Shown here: in pieces, positions 16,734 through 26,991 of the stretch
How positions within the stretch are numbered: position 1 is the stretch's first letter
Layout: each line of letters opens with the position of its first letter
Assembly: GCA_040235565.1 (NCBI GenBank)
Contig: JBECLA010000134.1
Coordinates: forward strand, 1 to 64,000
Source of the DNA: JAHEIJ01 sp040235565
GTDB lineage: Bacteria; Pseudomonadota; Gammaproteobacteria; UBA6429; Thiohalophilaceae
Length of the DNA stretch: 64,000 nucleotides
Direction of reading: 5' to 3'
Translations under genes and position numbers: made by a program
The notes under the pieces: generated by a model
Databases searched by the model: none
Seen by the model: only the letters and a program-made list of their open reading frames with translations
Told to the model about the DNA's origin: nothing

Positions 16734-17558
16734 TCAGATGACCTGGAAACGGAGTTTATACCCGGAAAACTTGCGAATGTTCAACACCCCGCTGTCAAGA
16801 ATGAGATATTGGCCCTTGATACCCTGCAACACACCGGCGACCTCTGGCGTTTTGTCAAAATTGAAGGACTTGACCTTGGCGGGGTATTCCTCCACCGGGT
16901 AACGAATGGAGATCACTGTCTCATTTGTAAGCGGTTCAATCGCACCCCCGGCATGGGCGTTAATGGTTGTTGCTATCCCGGTAGCGCAGGACGTAAACAG
17001 CTCATCCCGTTTGGCGGCCAGATCGACCGGCTCCGGTTCACCCTTCAGCATCCGTTGCCAGTGAGTCTTGTCGGCAACATGTTGCTTCAAGGTGACTTCC
17101 AGCAGACCGGAAAGCAGGCGGTTCTTTACCCGGAAGATGGGCAGAGCCTGGATTGCGCCCTGATCCATCCAGCGCGTAGGAATCTGCGTGCCCCGGGTAA
17201 TTCCGACCTTGATGCCTGAGGAATTGGCCAGGTAGACAAAATGATCCTGCAGACAATGCGTTTCCGCCCAGTCGGGTTCACGACAGGTGCCTGCAAAATA
17301 GTGGCACTGTTCCGGTTTGATGATACAACTGTCGCACTGGGCCAGGGATTGAAAGCAGGGATAACAGTAACCCTGGTTGAAGCTTTTGCTGGTTTTTCGA
17401 CCGCAGGCAACGCAGTTGATTTCATTGAGATAGGTCAGGGAGATGGCGGAGCCAATCAACGGGTTCAATGCTACCATCTCGTCGCCAATGGGCAGATGGT
17501 ATTGCACGTTCTCATCGAGTGAAGTGGCGAGTTTTTGGATATTGCCTGATTGTTCCAT
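16734..17558 (-). CDS. DUF2797 zinc-ribbon-containing protein
   Basis: A 274-aa protein with the DUF2797 layout: an N-terminal GNIQKL...VQYHLPIGD segment, a cysteine cluster CVACGRK and CYPCFQSLAQCDSC likely to bind zinc, then a GIY-YIG-like part (VYLANSSGIKVGITRG). Its molecular function is not established. I chose MEQSGN because family members begin there; in-frame ATGs at 17582 and 17615 are not supported by ribosome sites. It heads the minus-strand group containing the metal-uptake genes. Confidence 0.85.
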   Translation of the reverse strand: MEQSGNIQKLATSLDENVQYHLPIGDEMVALNPLIGSAISLTYLNEINCVACGRKTSKSFNQGYCYPCFQSLAQCDSCIIKPEQCHYFAGTCREPDWAETHCLQDHFVYLANSSGIKVGITRGTQIPTRWMDQGAIQALPIFRVKNRLLSGLLEVTLKQHVADKTHWQRMLKGEPEPVDLAAKRDELFTSCATGIATTINAHAGGAIEPLTNETVISIRYPVEEYPAKVKSFNFDKTPEVAGVLQGIKGQYLILDSGVLNIRKFSGYKLRFQVI

Positions 17559-17711
17559 CCGGACATTTTCGCATATTTCCATTAGCGGGAATACCAACAG
17601 CAGAGTGATTACCAATATCAGTTAATGTGTCCGAGAGCGTAGAAAATGATATCGTGGCGTGCTGCACTGACGGACTTACAGACTGAACCATCATAAGCGG
17701 GAGAATTCACA

Positions 17712-18779
17712 ATGGAAATACAAGCCGCCCAGATATTTGCGGACTTCAAGCAAAACGGCATTCTGGATGCCATGGTGGGAAGTGATACGCTGATCACCGG
17801 TATTGCGCCGATTGAAAATTGTGGCGCCGGTGATCTGGTGTTCGTAGAAAAGGCGGAGCTTGTTGAGACTGCCAAATCAGCAAAACCCGCCGCGGTGGTG
17901 ACAACGCCGGTATTGCTCGACCTTTTTACGGATATGCCTGATTGCGCGGTATTTATTTCATCCAATGTCCGTCTGGCCCAGGCCATGTTGCGACAGTCCT
18001 ATGTTGATCGTGATTTGTATCACACAGAATGGCCGCGGATTCATCCTGCGGCTGTCATTCATGATTCCGTGTCAGTACCTGGTGACGCGGTGATCGGGCC
18101 AGGGGCAGTACTGGGGCGTAATGTTCATGTCGGCCGGCGAGCAGTGATCATGGCCAATAGTGTGGTTGAAGATAACGCGCACATCGGCGATGAAACTGTG
18201 CTGCATCCCAATGTGGTTGTTGGCTACAACTGCGAAATCGGTGCACGTTGTATTATTAAATCCGGCTGCATCATCGGCATGGAAGGTTTTGGCTTTGCCC
18301 AGGATGAGCGACGCAAGAGTTACCGTATTCCACAACTGGGCAAGGTGGTTATCGAGGATGATGTTGTGCTGGGAGCCAATTGTACTCTGGATCGCGCGAC
18401 CTTTGCTGAAACCCGCATATGTTCCGGCGTCAAGATAGATACGCTGTGTCATATCGCCCATAATGTCATCGTGGATGAGGATGTCATTATTGCTTCACAG
18501 ACGAGTATTGCCGGTTCAACATATATCGGCAAGCGTGTCCTGATGAGTGGACAGACCGGGGTGCTTGATCACCTGGCTATCAGTGATGACGTCGTACTGG
18601 TCCAGCGCGCGGGGGTCATCAGTGACATCGACAAGCCAGGGATGTATGCCGGACACCCCTTGCAACCGCTGCGCCAGTATTTCAAAAATGCGTCGCTGCT
18701 GATGAAACTGGCTGATATGAAAAAGCGCCTTGATAGGCTGGAAAAATGCACACCAGGCGACAAAACAAAGGCGGATTGA
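17712..18779 (+). CDS. lpxD: LpxD-like UDP-3-O-acylglucosamine N-acyltransferase
   Basis: A 355-aa left-handed beta-helix acyltransferase. The N-terminal uridine-binding domain (1-100) includes ENCGAGDLVFVE. Hexapeptide repeats run over about 105-300, and the catalytic histidine lies in the conserved LCHIAHNV segment. A C-terminal helix closes the protein. LpxD adds the second acyl chain in lipid A synthesis. The gene is alone here and not in the usual bamA-skp-lpxD-fabZ cluster, so it may be a second, paralogous copy. The start follows a GGGAGAATTCACA leader. Confidence 0.85.
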   Translation: MEIQAAQIFADFKQNGILDAMVGSDTLITGIAPIENCGAGDLVFVEKAELVETAKSAKPAAVVTTPVLLDLFTDMPDCAVFISSNVRLAQAMLRQSYVDRDLYHTEWPRIHPAAVIHDSVSVPGDAVIGPGAVLGRNVHVGRRAVIMANSVVEDNAHIGDETVLHPNVVVGYNCEIGARCIIKSGCIIGMEGFGFAQDERRKSYRIPQLGKVVIEDDVVLGANCTLDRATFAETRICSGVKIDTLCHIAHNVIVDEDVIIASQTSIAGSTYIGKRVLMSGQTGVLDHLAISDDVVLVQRAGVISDIDKPGMYAGHPLQPLRQYFKNASLLMKLADMKKRLDRLEKCTPGDKTKAD

Positions 18780-19021
18780 TGAATCCCGCAAGGCAGGAAG
18801 TCATCATCTTTCTGGCTGAACAGTGACAGTATGGATGGTGATTGCCGGATGCGTTGCCAGCAAATAATGAAAAGGATTTCGATAGCACAGCTATAGGTTG
18901 ACTCTGAAAAAAATTGTTCACTGACCTCTTGTATTTCCCTGCAAAAAGCGTAATTTCGCAGGCTTGTTGGTCTCCTGACCTTAATTTTCAGGAAAGGAGA
19001 GATCTTGACGGACAGGATGGT

Positions 19022-19804
19022 ATGGAATTATTACAGCAAGAAAAATTTATCGGACGGGCATTTTTTGTCGGCCAACGATTGGATTTACGTGCCTTTGAAA
19101 AAGGCAGCCGCCTCATGGTTTCCCCCTTGATGGTCCGTGCCGGGCCACAGGGCGCGGCAGTTTTGTTTCGTTACGGCGTGGTCGTGCTATTTGGGGTAAA
19201 CGCCGTCGAAGAGACGGCGTTTCTCGATAATATACGCGGTTTTGTGGTGCAACCTTTTGCTGCGGTCGAGTCGGAAGAAGTTGACCTGGTGCGCGCCGCG
19301 GATGACGGCATTGATGGCAATCATATTCAGTTAAGTGAGTTTAATCTACAGCGCCTGCAGGTTGTGGCCGATGTGCTCGCCAAGAGTGTGGTGCTGGGCC
19401 ATTATGAAGCCGCCCTGGCGCATACCTTTGATCGCATAGAACCGTTGGCCACCCGATTGCAGGCTGGCGCACGCTATATGTTCCAGAGTCGGGAATTACT
19501 GCGCCATATCGGGGAGGTCCTGCTGATTCAGAGCAAAATGGTTGGCCGGGTCGAGGTGAGCGAAAAACCCGAACTGTTATGGGAGCAACCCCAGTATGAA
19601 CGTTTGTTTATGAGGCTGGAAGATGAATTTGAGTTAGGCGAACGGCATATGGCGCTGGAACGTAAGCTTGAGCTGGTTTCACGAACCGCAGAAACCCTGC
19701 TGGAGCTGCTGCAGAACAGACGCACGCTACGCGTGGAATGGTATATTGTTATTCTGATCGTGGTGGAAATTATTCTGACGCTGTATGAGTTATGGTGGCA
19801 TTAA
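19022..19804 (+). CDS. RMD1/DUF155 family membrane protein
   Basis: A 260-aa protein of the Rmd1/YagE (DUF155) family. The soluble domain includes GVVVLFGVNAVEE and QSKMVGRVEVSEKPELLWE. A charged coiled coil at about 175-225 leads to a single C-terminal membrane anchor (WYIVILIVVEIILTLYELWW). Yeast members act in mitochondrial translation and meiotic division; the bacterial role is unknown. The longer open frame upstream lacks similarity to the family, so I start at MELLQQEKF. Confidence 0.85.
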   Translation: MELLQQEKFIGRAFFVGQRLDLRAFEKGSRLMVSPLMVRAGPQGAAVLFRYGVVVLFGVNAVEETAFLDNIRGFVVQPFAAVESEEVDLVRAADDGIDGNHIQLSEFNLQRLQVVADVLAKSVVLGHYEAALAHTFDRIEPLATRLQAGARYMFQSRELLRHIGEVLLIQSKMVGRVEVSEKPELLWEQPQYERLFMRLEDEFELGERHMALERKLELVSRTAETLLELLQNRRTLRVEWYIVILIVVEIILTLYELWWH

Positions 19805-19846
19805 GGTCTGACAAGCGGGGAGGTTGTCGGTGCCTGAATAAAGCTT

Positions 19847-19865
19847 GCTCTGTCGAAGACAGAGC
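19847..19865 (-). terminator. Stem-loop at the hemE 3' end
   Basis: Eight-base arms GCTCTGTC and GACAGAGC around a three-base loop overlap the last base of the hemE stop codon. On the minus strand the apex reads TTCG-like. Only a weak T-rich stretch follows (AAGCTTTATT), so termination is plausible but not strong. It could serve the convergent DUF155 gene too. Confidence 0.45.
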
Positions 19866-20929
19866 TATTGATGATACGCCTGGCTTAACTCGTGGACGGC
19901 TTCAATGAAGACTCTGGCGTGCTCCGGATCCACATGTTGATGGATGCCATGACCAAGATTGAAAACATGCCCCGAGCCTTTGCCATAACTGTCGAGAATA
20001 AACGCGACTTCCTGGCGGATTCGTTCCGGTGAGGAATACAGCACACAGGGATCCATATTACCTTGCAGCGCAACCTTGTCACCTACACGTTTGCGGGCAA
20101 GACCGATATCCAGGGTCCAGTCGAGTCCAAGAGCGTCTGCGCCACTTTCTGCCTGATCTTCCAGCCACTGACAACCACCTTTGCTGAACATGATTACGGG
20201 GATTCGCTGTCCCTCATGTTCGCGTTGTAAGCCTTCGATGATTTGCTGCATGTAATGCAGAGAGAATTCCTTGTAATCCCGGGTTGTCAGCACGCCACCC
20301 CAGGTATCAAAAATCATCACGGCTTGTGCACCGCTTTCGATCTGTGCGTTCAGATAAGCGGTTACCGCACGCGCCAGTACATCCAGCAGCCGATGCATTA
20401 ATGCCGGTTGTTCATACAACATGCCTTTACAGATATGAAAGTCCTTGCTGCTACCACCCTCCACCATGTAAGTCACCAGGGTCCAGGGGCTACCGGAAAA
20501 ACCAATCAAAGGTACCCGGCCATCAAGTTCGCGCCGGATCATACTGACCGCATCCATGACATAGCCAAGATCATAATGCATGTCCGGTACACCCAGTTTC
20601 TCTACATCGGTGGTTGTTCGGATCGGGTTTTCGAAACGCGGGCCCTCCCCTTCAGAAAAATACAGACCGAGTCCCATGGCATCGGGAATTGTCAGGATAT
20701 CGGAAAACAGAATGGCTGCATCCAGATGAAAACGATCCAGTGGTTGTAATGTGACTTCGGTTGCCAGTTCCGGGGTTTTGCACAGAGTCAGGAAGTCGCC
20801 GGCTTTTTTACGGGTTGCGCGATATTCAGGCAGGTAGCGGCCAGCCTGACGCATCATCCACACTGGCGTCATATCAACAGGTTGTTTTAACAGGGCACGC
20901 AGAAAGCGATCGTTTTTCAGTTTGGTCAT
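19865..20929 (-). CDS. hemE: Uroporphyrinogen decarboxylase
   Basis: A 354-aa cytoplasmic enzyme that removes four carboxyl groups from uroporphyrinogen III to give coproporphyrinogen III in heme synthesis. The family signature PVWMMRQAGRYLPEYR sits near the N-terminus. The catalytic aspartate lies in AILFSDILTIPDAMG, and the second signature, GFSGSPWTLVTYMVEGG, is complete. Length is normal. It stands alone, 101 bases after the gltD stop in the same transcription direction. Confidence 0.97.
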   Translation of the reverse strand: MTKLKNDRFLRALLKQPVDMTPVWMMRQAGRYLPEYRATRKKAGDFLTLCKTPELATEVTLQPLDRFHLDAAILFSDILTIPDAMGLGLYFSEGEGPRFENPIRTTTDVEKLGVPDMHYDLGYVMDAVSMIRRELDGRVPLIGFSGSPWTLVTYMVEGGSSKDFHICKGMLYEQPALMHRLLDVLARAVTAYLNAQIESGAQAVMIFDTWGGVLTTRDYKEFSLHYMQQIIEGLQREHEGQRIPVIMFSKGGCQWLEDQAESGADALGLDWTLDIGLARKRVGDKVALQGNMDPCVLYSSPERIRQEVAFILDSYGKGSGHVFNLGHGIHQHVDPEHARVFIEAVHELSQAYHQ

Positions 20930-21030
20930 GATGTTGTTATTAAAATTGCATGGCGACTGACTCGATTCTGAATTCAGAACCTTGCCATGTGATTGCGGGT
21001 GAGCACGTCATGTCACCCTTTCCTGTTCAG

Positions 21031-22437
21031 TCAGACTTCAAGATAATCGAGTATTCCTTCAGCCGCCTCGCGCCCTTCAAACACCGCTGTGACGACCAGA
21101 TCCGAACCCCGCACCATGTCGCCACCGGCAAAAACCCTGGGATTGGTGGTTTGATGTTTGTAGGTCTGATCTTCCGGTGCGATGACGCGACCGCGTTCAT
21201 CGGTATCAATCCCTGCCTCCGTCAGCCAGTCTGCCGGACTGGGACGGAAGCCAAAAGCGATGATCACCCGATCCGCCATGATAATTTCCTCCGAACCCGG
21301 GACTGGCTCCGGCCGACGACGGCCGCGCTCATCGGGTTCGCCCAGCTGGGTGGTCACTACCTTGACGCCTTCGACGCGATCGGTGCCGACGATTTCAATG
21401 GGCTGGCGGTTCCACAGGAACTGTACCCCTTCTTCCTTGGCGTTGGCGACCTCGCGTTTGGAGCCGGGCATATTGGCCTCATCACGTCGGTAGGCACAGG
21501 TGACGGAGCTGGCACCCTGACGGATCGAGGTGCGATTACAATCCATGGCAGTATCACCGCCGCCCAGTACCACCACATGTTTTCCATCCATATTAATGAA
21601 ATCAGCCGGATCCTTTTCCAGGCCAAGGCAGCGGTTCACATTTGAGATCAGGAAAGGCAGGGCTTCATACACGCCGGTAAGATCTTCACCGGGAAAGCCC
21701 CCTTTCATATAGGTATAGGTGCCGGTGCCCATAAACACGGCATCATACTCATCGAGCAACTGTTGCAGCTGGATATCCTTGCCGACGTCGGTATTGAGTC
21801 GGAACTCAACGCCCATTTGTTGCATGACCGCACGGCGGTTTTTCACCACCTCTTTTTCCAGCTTGAACTCGGGGATGCCAAAGGTCAGCAGTCCGCCGAT
21901 TTCTTCATAGCGATCATATACAACCGGTTTGACACCATTGCGGATCAACACATCGGCACAACCCAGGCCGGCAGGCCCGGCGCCAATGACGGCAACTTTT
22001 TTACCCGTGTCCCGGACCTGAGAGAGATCCGGCCGCCAGCCCTGGGAGAAGGCCGTATCGCTGATGTATTTTTCAATGGCGCCGATGGTTACGGCACCAA
22101 AACCGTCGTTCAGCGTACAGGCACCCTCGCATAGACGGTCTTGCGGGCAGACGCGACCACAGATTTCCGGTAAGGAATTGGTGCGGTGGGAGAGTTCAGC
22201 CGCTTCCTGGATATTGCCTTCCGCCACCAGTTTGAGCCAGTTGGGGATGTAGTTATGGACCGGACATTTCCATTCGCAATAGGGATTACCGCAGGCCAGG
22301 CAACGATCCGCCTGATGCGCGGCCTGTTCGGCATTGAATTTACCGTAAATTTCCCGGTATTCCTTTTTCCGTTCATTCGCGGGCTTCTTGGGCGGGTCCT
22401 GTCGGGGGACCTGAACGAATTGAAAATTGTTACCCAT
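21031..22437 (-). CDS. gltD: Glutamate synthase, small (beta) subunit
   Basis: A 468-aa flavoprotein that passes NADPH electrons to the large subunit for glutamate synthesis from glutamine and 2-oxoglutarate. The N-terminal Fe-S cysteines are in CLACGNPYCEWKCP and CGRVCPQDRLCEGAC. The FAD site is VIGAGPAGLGCA and the NADPH site is VVLGGGDTAMDC. A C-terminal FAD contact, FAGGDMVRGSDLVV, is intact. It follows gltB on the same strand after an 81-base gap containing a stem-loop. Confidence 0.96.
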   Translation of the reverse strand: MGNNFQFVQVPRQDPPKKPANERKKEYREIYGKFNAEQAAHQADRCLACGNPYCEWKCPVHNYIPNWLKLVAEGNIQEAAELSHRTNSLPEICGRVCPQDRLCEGACTLNDGFGAVTIGAIEKYISDTAFSQGWRPDLSQVRDTGKKVAVIGAGPAGLGCADVLIRNGVKPVVYDRYEEIGGLLTFGIPEFKLEKEVVKNRRAVMQQMGVEFRLNTDVGKDIQLQQLLDEYDAVFMGTGTYTYMKGGFPGEDLTGVYEALPFLISNVNRCLGLEKDPADFINMDGKHVVVLGGGDTAMDCNRTSIRQGASSVTCAYRRDEANMPGSKREVANAKEEGVQFLWNRQPIEIVGTDRVEGVKVVTTQLGEPDERGRRRPEPVPGSEEIIMADRVIIAFGFRPSPADWLTEAGIDTDERGRVIAPEDQTYKHQTTNPRVFAGGDMVRGSDLVVTAVFEGREAAEGILDYLEV

Positions 22438-22466
22438 AATTCCAGTTTCACTTCTCTAGCTTGTGG

Positions 22467-22495
22467 CCTCTCAGCGCCACCATGACGCTGAGAGG
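22467..22495 (-). other. Stem-loop between gltB and gltD
   Basis: Perfect ten-base arms CCTCTCAGCG and CGCTGAGAGG flank a nine-base loop, 24 bases after the gltB stop. There is no T-run, so it is more likely an mRNA-stability or processing element setting the subunit ratio than a terminator. Confidence 0.55.
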
Positions 22496-22518
22496 TTTGA
22501 ATTACACACGTCCGATGG

Positions 22519-25500
22519 TTAGGCAGCGCGCTGCAAATCTTCTAGTAGCGATTCCAGCGAGGCGGCTTTGGGTTTGACCAACCAGAATTTGCCAATTTCC
22601 TCGGCAAAATGATTGAGGATGTGCTGGCCGCGGTTGCTGCCGGTTTCGGCAACGAACTCCTCGATGACTTCACGCAGGTGATTGCGATAGGCTTCCATGT
22701 GTTCCGCACCGATACGTTGGATATCAACGTCCTGATTGGTGCAATCGACAAACGAATTGTCTTCGTCGTAGACATAGGCGAAACCACCGGTCATGCCGGC
22801 ACCGAAGTTGGTTCCGGTACCGCCAAGGACAGTAATCAACCCGCCGGTCATGTATTCGCAGCCATGATCACCCACACCTTCGACAACGGCATGGCAACCG
22901 GAATTGCGCACCCCGAAACGTTCACCGGCCGTGCCCGAGGCAAACAGCTTGCCACCGGTCGCACCATAGAGACAGGTATTGCCCATGATGGGGGTGGTTG
23001 CGGTTTCAAAGCGGCTGCTGTCCGGATGGTGTAATACCAGCTTGCCACCCGCCATACCCTTGCCGACGTAATCGTTGGCGTCACCATCCAGGTACATATG
23101 CAGGCCACCGGCATTCCACACCCCAAAGCTCTGCCCGGCGGTGCCGGTCAATTTCAGGATGATAGGGGCAGCTTCCATCCCGAGGTTACCATGGCGCACG
23201 GCGATTTCACCGGACAGACGCGCGCCGACAGAACGATGGGTGTTGTTCACACGATAGTGGTATTCACCACCGGCCTTGTTTTCAATCGCCTCAAGGGTAT
23301 CGGCAACCATTTGTTCGGCCAATTCACCTTTATCGAAGGGTTCGTTCTTCGGAGCCGTACAAAACCGCGGCTTGTCATCACTTACCCCGCCAGTGGACAA
23401 AATGGGGCTTAAATCCAGTGATTGTTGCTTGTCCGTTTCACCCTCCAGGATTTGCAGCAAGTCAGTTCGGCCGATCAGATCGGTGAGTTTGCGAATACCG
23501 AGTGATGCCATCAACTCGCGGACTTCCTCGGCAATAAAACGGAAGTAGTTCATCACCCATTCCACTTCGCCGCGATAATGCTCCATGCGCAGGACATTAT
23601 CCTGCGTGGCTACACCGGTGGCGCAGTTGTTGAGGTGACAGATCCGCAGGTACTTGCATCCCATGGCGATCATCGGCCCGGTACCGAAGCCAAAACTTTC
23701 TGCGCCGAGGATAGCGGCCTTGATGATGTCCTGGCCGGTCTTCAGGCCCCCATCGGTCTGCAGCCGCACCTTGTCGCGCAGATTGTTGGCGCGCAACAGT
23801 TGATGGGTTTCCGTCAGGCCCAGCTCCCAGGGACTGCCGGCATACTTGACCGAAGTCAGTGGGCTGGCACCGGTGCCGCCGTCATAACCGGAGATGGTGA
23901 TCAGGTCGGCATAGGCCTTGGCGACCCCGGCGGCAATCGTCCCCACCCCGGCTTCGGCTACCAGCTTGACCGAGACCAGGCCGGCGGGATTCACCTGCTT
24001 GAGGTCAAAAATCAGTTGCGCCAGGTCTTCGATCGAGTAGATATCATGATGCGGCGGGGGCGAAATCAGCGAGACCCCGGGTTTGCAATAACGCAATTCA
24101 GCAATCAGGCTGTTAACCTTGTGGCCCGGTAATTGCCCCCCTTCCCCCGGCTTGGCGCCCTGGGCGATTTTGATCTGCATGACCTCGGCACTGCGCAGGT
24201 AGGCCGGCGTCACGCCAAAGCGACCGGAGGCAACCTGTTTGATCTTGGAGCGACGTTCGGTGCCATGGCGCCGGGGATCCTCGCCGCCTTCGCCGGAATT
24301 GGAGCGGGCACCCAGCCGGTTCATGGCCGCGGCGAGGGTTTCATGGGCCTCGGGTGACAGGGCACCGAGCGACATGGCCGCGGAATCGAAACGTTTGACG
24401 ATTGCTTCGATCGGTTCAACTTCGTCCAGACTGATCGGTTCTATGTCGTCGCGCAGTTGCAGCAAATCGCGCAGATTGATGGGTTTACGGTGATTTACCA
24501 GATTGGCGTATTGCTTGTATTTGGCATAATCGCCGGATTTCACCGCTTGCTGCATGGCTTGCACGACATCGGGATTGTAGGCGTGGTCTTCACCACCGTG
24601 GATGTACTTCAACAAACCGCCCTGTTCGATCGCCTTACGGTTGTTCCAGGCGTACTTGCACAGGGCCCGTTGATCGGCTTCCAGATCCTCAAAACGGCTG
24701 CCCTGAATCCGGTTGGTGGTGCCGCTGAAGCACAGGTCCACCACATCCTGATGCAGGCCCACGGATTCGAACAACTGTGCGCCGCGGTAACTCGAGATGG
24801 TGGAAATGCCCATCTTGGAGGTGATTTTATAGAGCCCCTTGTTGATCCCCTGGCGGTATTGCCCATCCAGTTTGCAGGCATCCTGTTCGGTAATTTCACC
24901 GGAGCGAATGAGTTCGCGAATGACTTCGTATGCCAGGTAGGGATAAATGGCGGTCGCACCGTAACCAATCAGGGCGGCAAAGTGATGCGGGTCACGAGCG
25001 GTAGCGGTTTCCACCACGATGTTGGCGTCACATCGTAAGCCGGCATTGATCAGGCGATGATGTACCGCGCCGGTAGCGAGCAAGGCATGCACCGGGACTG
25101 TCTCCGGACTGATATCAAAGTCCGTCAATAACAGGATAACTTTTCCTTCCTTCACCGCGGCAACGGCTTCGTCACAGATGGCCTCAATGGCATCACGCAA
25201 TGACTGGGATGTCGGACGGTTGAGAGGAATGGTCTGCTGCGCGTAATCCGGATTGTCCTGTCCCAGAGCCAGCAATTGCTTGAACTTGCTGGAAGAGAGC
25301 ACCGGGGAGTCGACCAGCAGACGCGCCGCGTGTTCCGGGGTCTCTTCAAACATATTGCGTTCGCGTCCGAAGCAGGTTTCCAGGGACATGACAACCTGTT
25401 CGCGGATGGGATCGATCGGCGGATTGGTCACCTGGGCAAATTGCTGGCGGAAATAATCAAACGGTGAACGAACCCGGCGTGACAATACCGGGAAGGGAGT

Positions 25501-26991
25501 GTCGTCACCCATGGAGCCAACGGCTTCCTGGCCATTTTCTGCCAGCACCCGAATGACCTGATCGCGTTCTTCAAAGCTGACCTGATAGAGCTTCTGATAA
25601 ATCTGAGCCTGATCGGGATTCAGGATGCTGTCACAGCTTTCCTCTTCCAGCTTTGATTCCAGCCGCAACGAATGCGCTTTCAGCCATTGCCGGTAGGGGT
25701 GGGCCTGTTTCAAATGGTTATCGATATCTTCCGGCAATAACAGCTCACCGGTATCGGTATCCACCGCAACCATCTGGCCGGGTTTGAGGCGTCCCTTGCT
25801 GACGACCTCTTCCGGCGTGTAGTCATAAACGCCGATCTCCGAGGCGAGGGTAATATGTCGATCCCTGGTCATTACCCAGCGGGCGGGACGGAGGCCGTTG
25901 CGGTCCATGGAGCAGGCGGCGTAACGGCCGTCGGTCAGGACAATGCCCGCCGGACCATCCCAGGGTTCCATATGCATGGAGTTGTATTCGTAAAATGCGC
26001 GCAGGTCGGCATCCAGCGTATTGACGTTTTGCCAGGCGGGCGGAATCAGTAGCCGCATGGCACGGAAAATATCGATACCGCCAGCCAGCAAAGCCTCCAG
26101 CATGTTGTCGAGGCTGTTGGAGTCCGAGCCGCTCAAGGAAACCAGTGGGCGCACATCTTCCATCGGGATGTGGGGCGTTTCGAACTTGTGGCCGCGGGCA
26201 ATCGACCAGTTGCGGTTGCCCTGCACGGTATTGATTTCTCCGTTGTGGGCCAGGTAGCGGAACGGCTGGGCCAGGCGCCATTGGGGCCAGGTATTGGTGG
26301 AGAAGCGTTGATGAAAGACTGCCAGCGCGGATTCCATCGCAGGGTTATTCAGATCCTGGTAGAACACCGGCAAATTGGCCGGCATGACCAGCCCCTTGTA
26401 GGAAATCACCCTGGAAGACAGGCTCGGAATATAGAAAAACGCGTCGACCGGCTCAATCGCCTTTTCCGTACGACGGCGGGCTATATATAAATGGCGTTCA
26501 AAACTGACTTCATCCATGCCATCCACAGCATTAATGAAAATCTGTTCGATCCGCGGCAGGCTCTTGAGTGCTTCTTCACCACATGCGCTCGGGTCGGTTG
26601 GCACATCACGCCATCCCAGGACGCTCAGGCCTTCTTGTTTCAGTTCGGCTTCCAGTGTCTGCCTGGCGGTCGCGGCTTTATCCGTATCCGGATTCAAAAA
26701 CACCATCCCGACCGCATACTGATCTTTCAGCGTATAGCCGAGATCGTCGGCAAGGGAACGCAGGAAACTGTCCGGTTTTTTTAAGAGCAAGCCACAACCG
26801 TCACCGGTCTTGCCGTCGGCGGCGACGGCGCCACGGTGCGTCAAACGGGCCAGCGCCCCGATAGCGGTTTCGAGAAGCCAATGGCTCGGTTTGCCATCCA
26901 TTTGGGCGATCAGACCAAAACCACAATTCTCGCGTTCAAACGCGGGTCGATACAGGCCAGTTGAGGGGGTATTCTGGTTACTCACAATCAC
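22519..26991 (-). CDS. gltB: Glutamate synthase, large (alpha) subunit
   Basis: A 1490-aa amidotransferase-synthase. A 22-residue propeptide precedes the glutaminase nucleophile C23 in ERENCGFGLIAQ, exposed by autocleavage. The type-II glutaminase domain spans about 23-430, the central domain 440-750, and the FMN-binding synthase domain 800-1190, including GEGGEDPRRHG and GGQLPGHKV. A cysteine cluster in CHLNNCATGVATQ helps bind the 3Fe-4S centre. The C-terminal beta-helix carries the GANA-type repeats (1230-1450). It is full length and in frame. It precedes gltD, its partner. Confidence 0.97.
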   Translation of the reverse strand: MIVSNQNTPSTGLYRPAFERENCGFGLIAQMDGKPSHWLLETAIGALARLTHRGAVAADGKTGDGCGLLLKKPDSFLRSLADDLGYTLKDQYAVGMVFLNPDTDKAATARQTLEAELKQEGLSVLGWRDVPTDPSACGEEALKSLPRIEQIFINAVDGMDEVSFERHLYIARRRTEKAIEPVDAFFYIPSLSSRVISYKGLVMPANLPVFYQDLNNPAMESALAVFHQRFSTNTWPQWRLAQPFRYLAHNGEINTVQGNRNWSIARGHKFETPHIPMEDVRPLVSLSGSDSNSLDNMLEALLAGGIDIFRAMRLLIPPAWQNVNTLDADLRAFYEYNSMHMEPWDGPAGIVLTDGRYAACSMDRNGLRPARWVMTRDRHITLASEIGVYDYTPEEVVSKGRLKPGQMVAVDTDTGELLLPEDIDNHLKQAHPYRQWLKAHSLRLESKLEEESCDSILNPDQAQIYQKLYQVSFEERDQVIRVLAENGQEAVGSMGDDTPFPVLSRRVRSPFDYFRQQFAQVTNPPIDPIREQVVMSLETCFGRERNMFEETPEHAARLLVDSPVLSSSKFKQLLALGQDNPDYAQQTIPLNRPTSQSLRDAIEAICDEAVAAVKEGKVILLLTDFDISPETVPVHALLATGAVHHRLINAGLRCDANIVVETATARDPHHFAALIGYGATAIYPYLAYEVIRELIRSGEITEQDACKLDGQYRQGINKGLYKITSKMGISTISSYRGAQLFESVGLHQDVVDLCFSGTTNRIQGSRFEDLEADQRALCKYAWNNRKAIEQGGLLKYIHGGEDHAYNPDVVQAMQQAVKSGDYAKYKQYANLVNHRKPINLRDLLQLRDDIEPISLDEVEPIEAIVKRFDSAAMSLGALSPEAHETLAAAMNRLGARSNSGEGGEDPRRHGTERRSKIKQVASGRFGVTPAYLRSAEVMQIKIAQGAKPGEGGQLPGHKVNSLIAELRYCKPGVSLISPPPHHDIYSIEDLAQLIFDLKQVNPAGLVSVKLVAEAGVGTIAAGVAKAYADLITISGYDGGTGASPLTSVKYAGSPWELGLTETHQLLRANNLRDKVRLQTDGGLKTGQDIIKAAILGAESFGFGTGPMIAMGCKYLRICHLNNCATGVATQDNVLRMEHYRGEVEWVMNYFRFIAEEVRELMASLGIRKLTDLIGRTDLLQILEGETDKQQSLDLSPILSTGGVSDDKPRFCTAPKNEPFDKGELAEQMVADTLEAIENKAGGEYHYRVNNTHRSVGARLSGEIAVRHGNLGMEAAPIILKLTGTAGQSFGVWNAGGLHMYLDGDANDYVGKGMAGGKLVLHHPDSSRFETATTPIMGNTCLYGATGGKLFASGTAGERFGVRNSGCHAVVEGVGDHGCEYMTGGLITVLGGTGTNFGAGMTGGFAYVYDEDNSFVDCTNQDVDIQRIGAEHMEAYRNHLREVIEEFVAETGSNRGQHILNHFAEEIGKFWLVKPKAASLESLLEDLQRAA

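Noticed and set aside
18780..19021. Possible extra gene or RNA between lpxD and the DUF155 gene
   Set aside because: No coding frame with a start and ribosome site and no recognisable RNA family was seen in these 242 bases.
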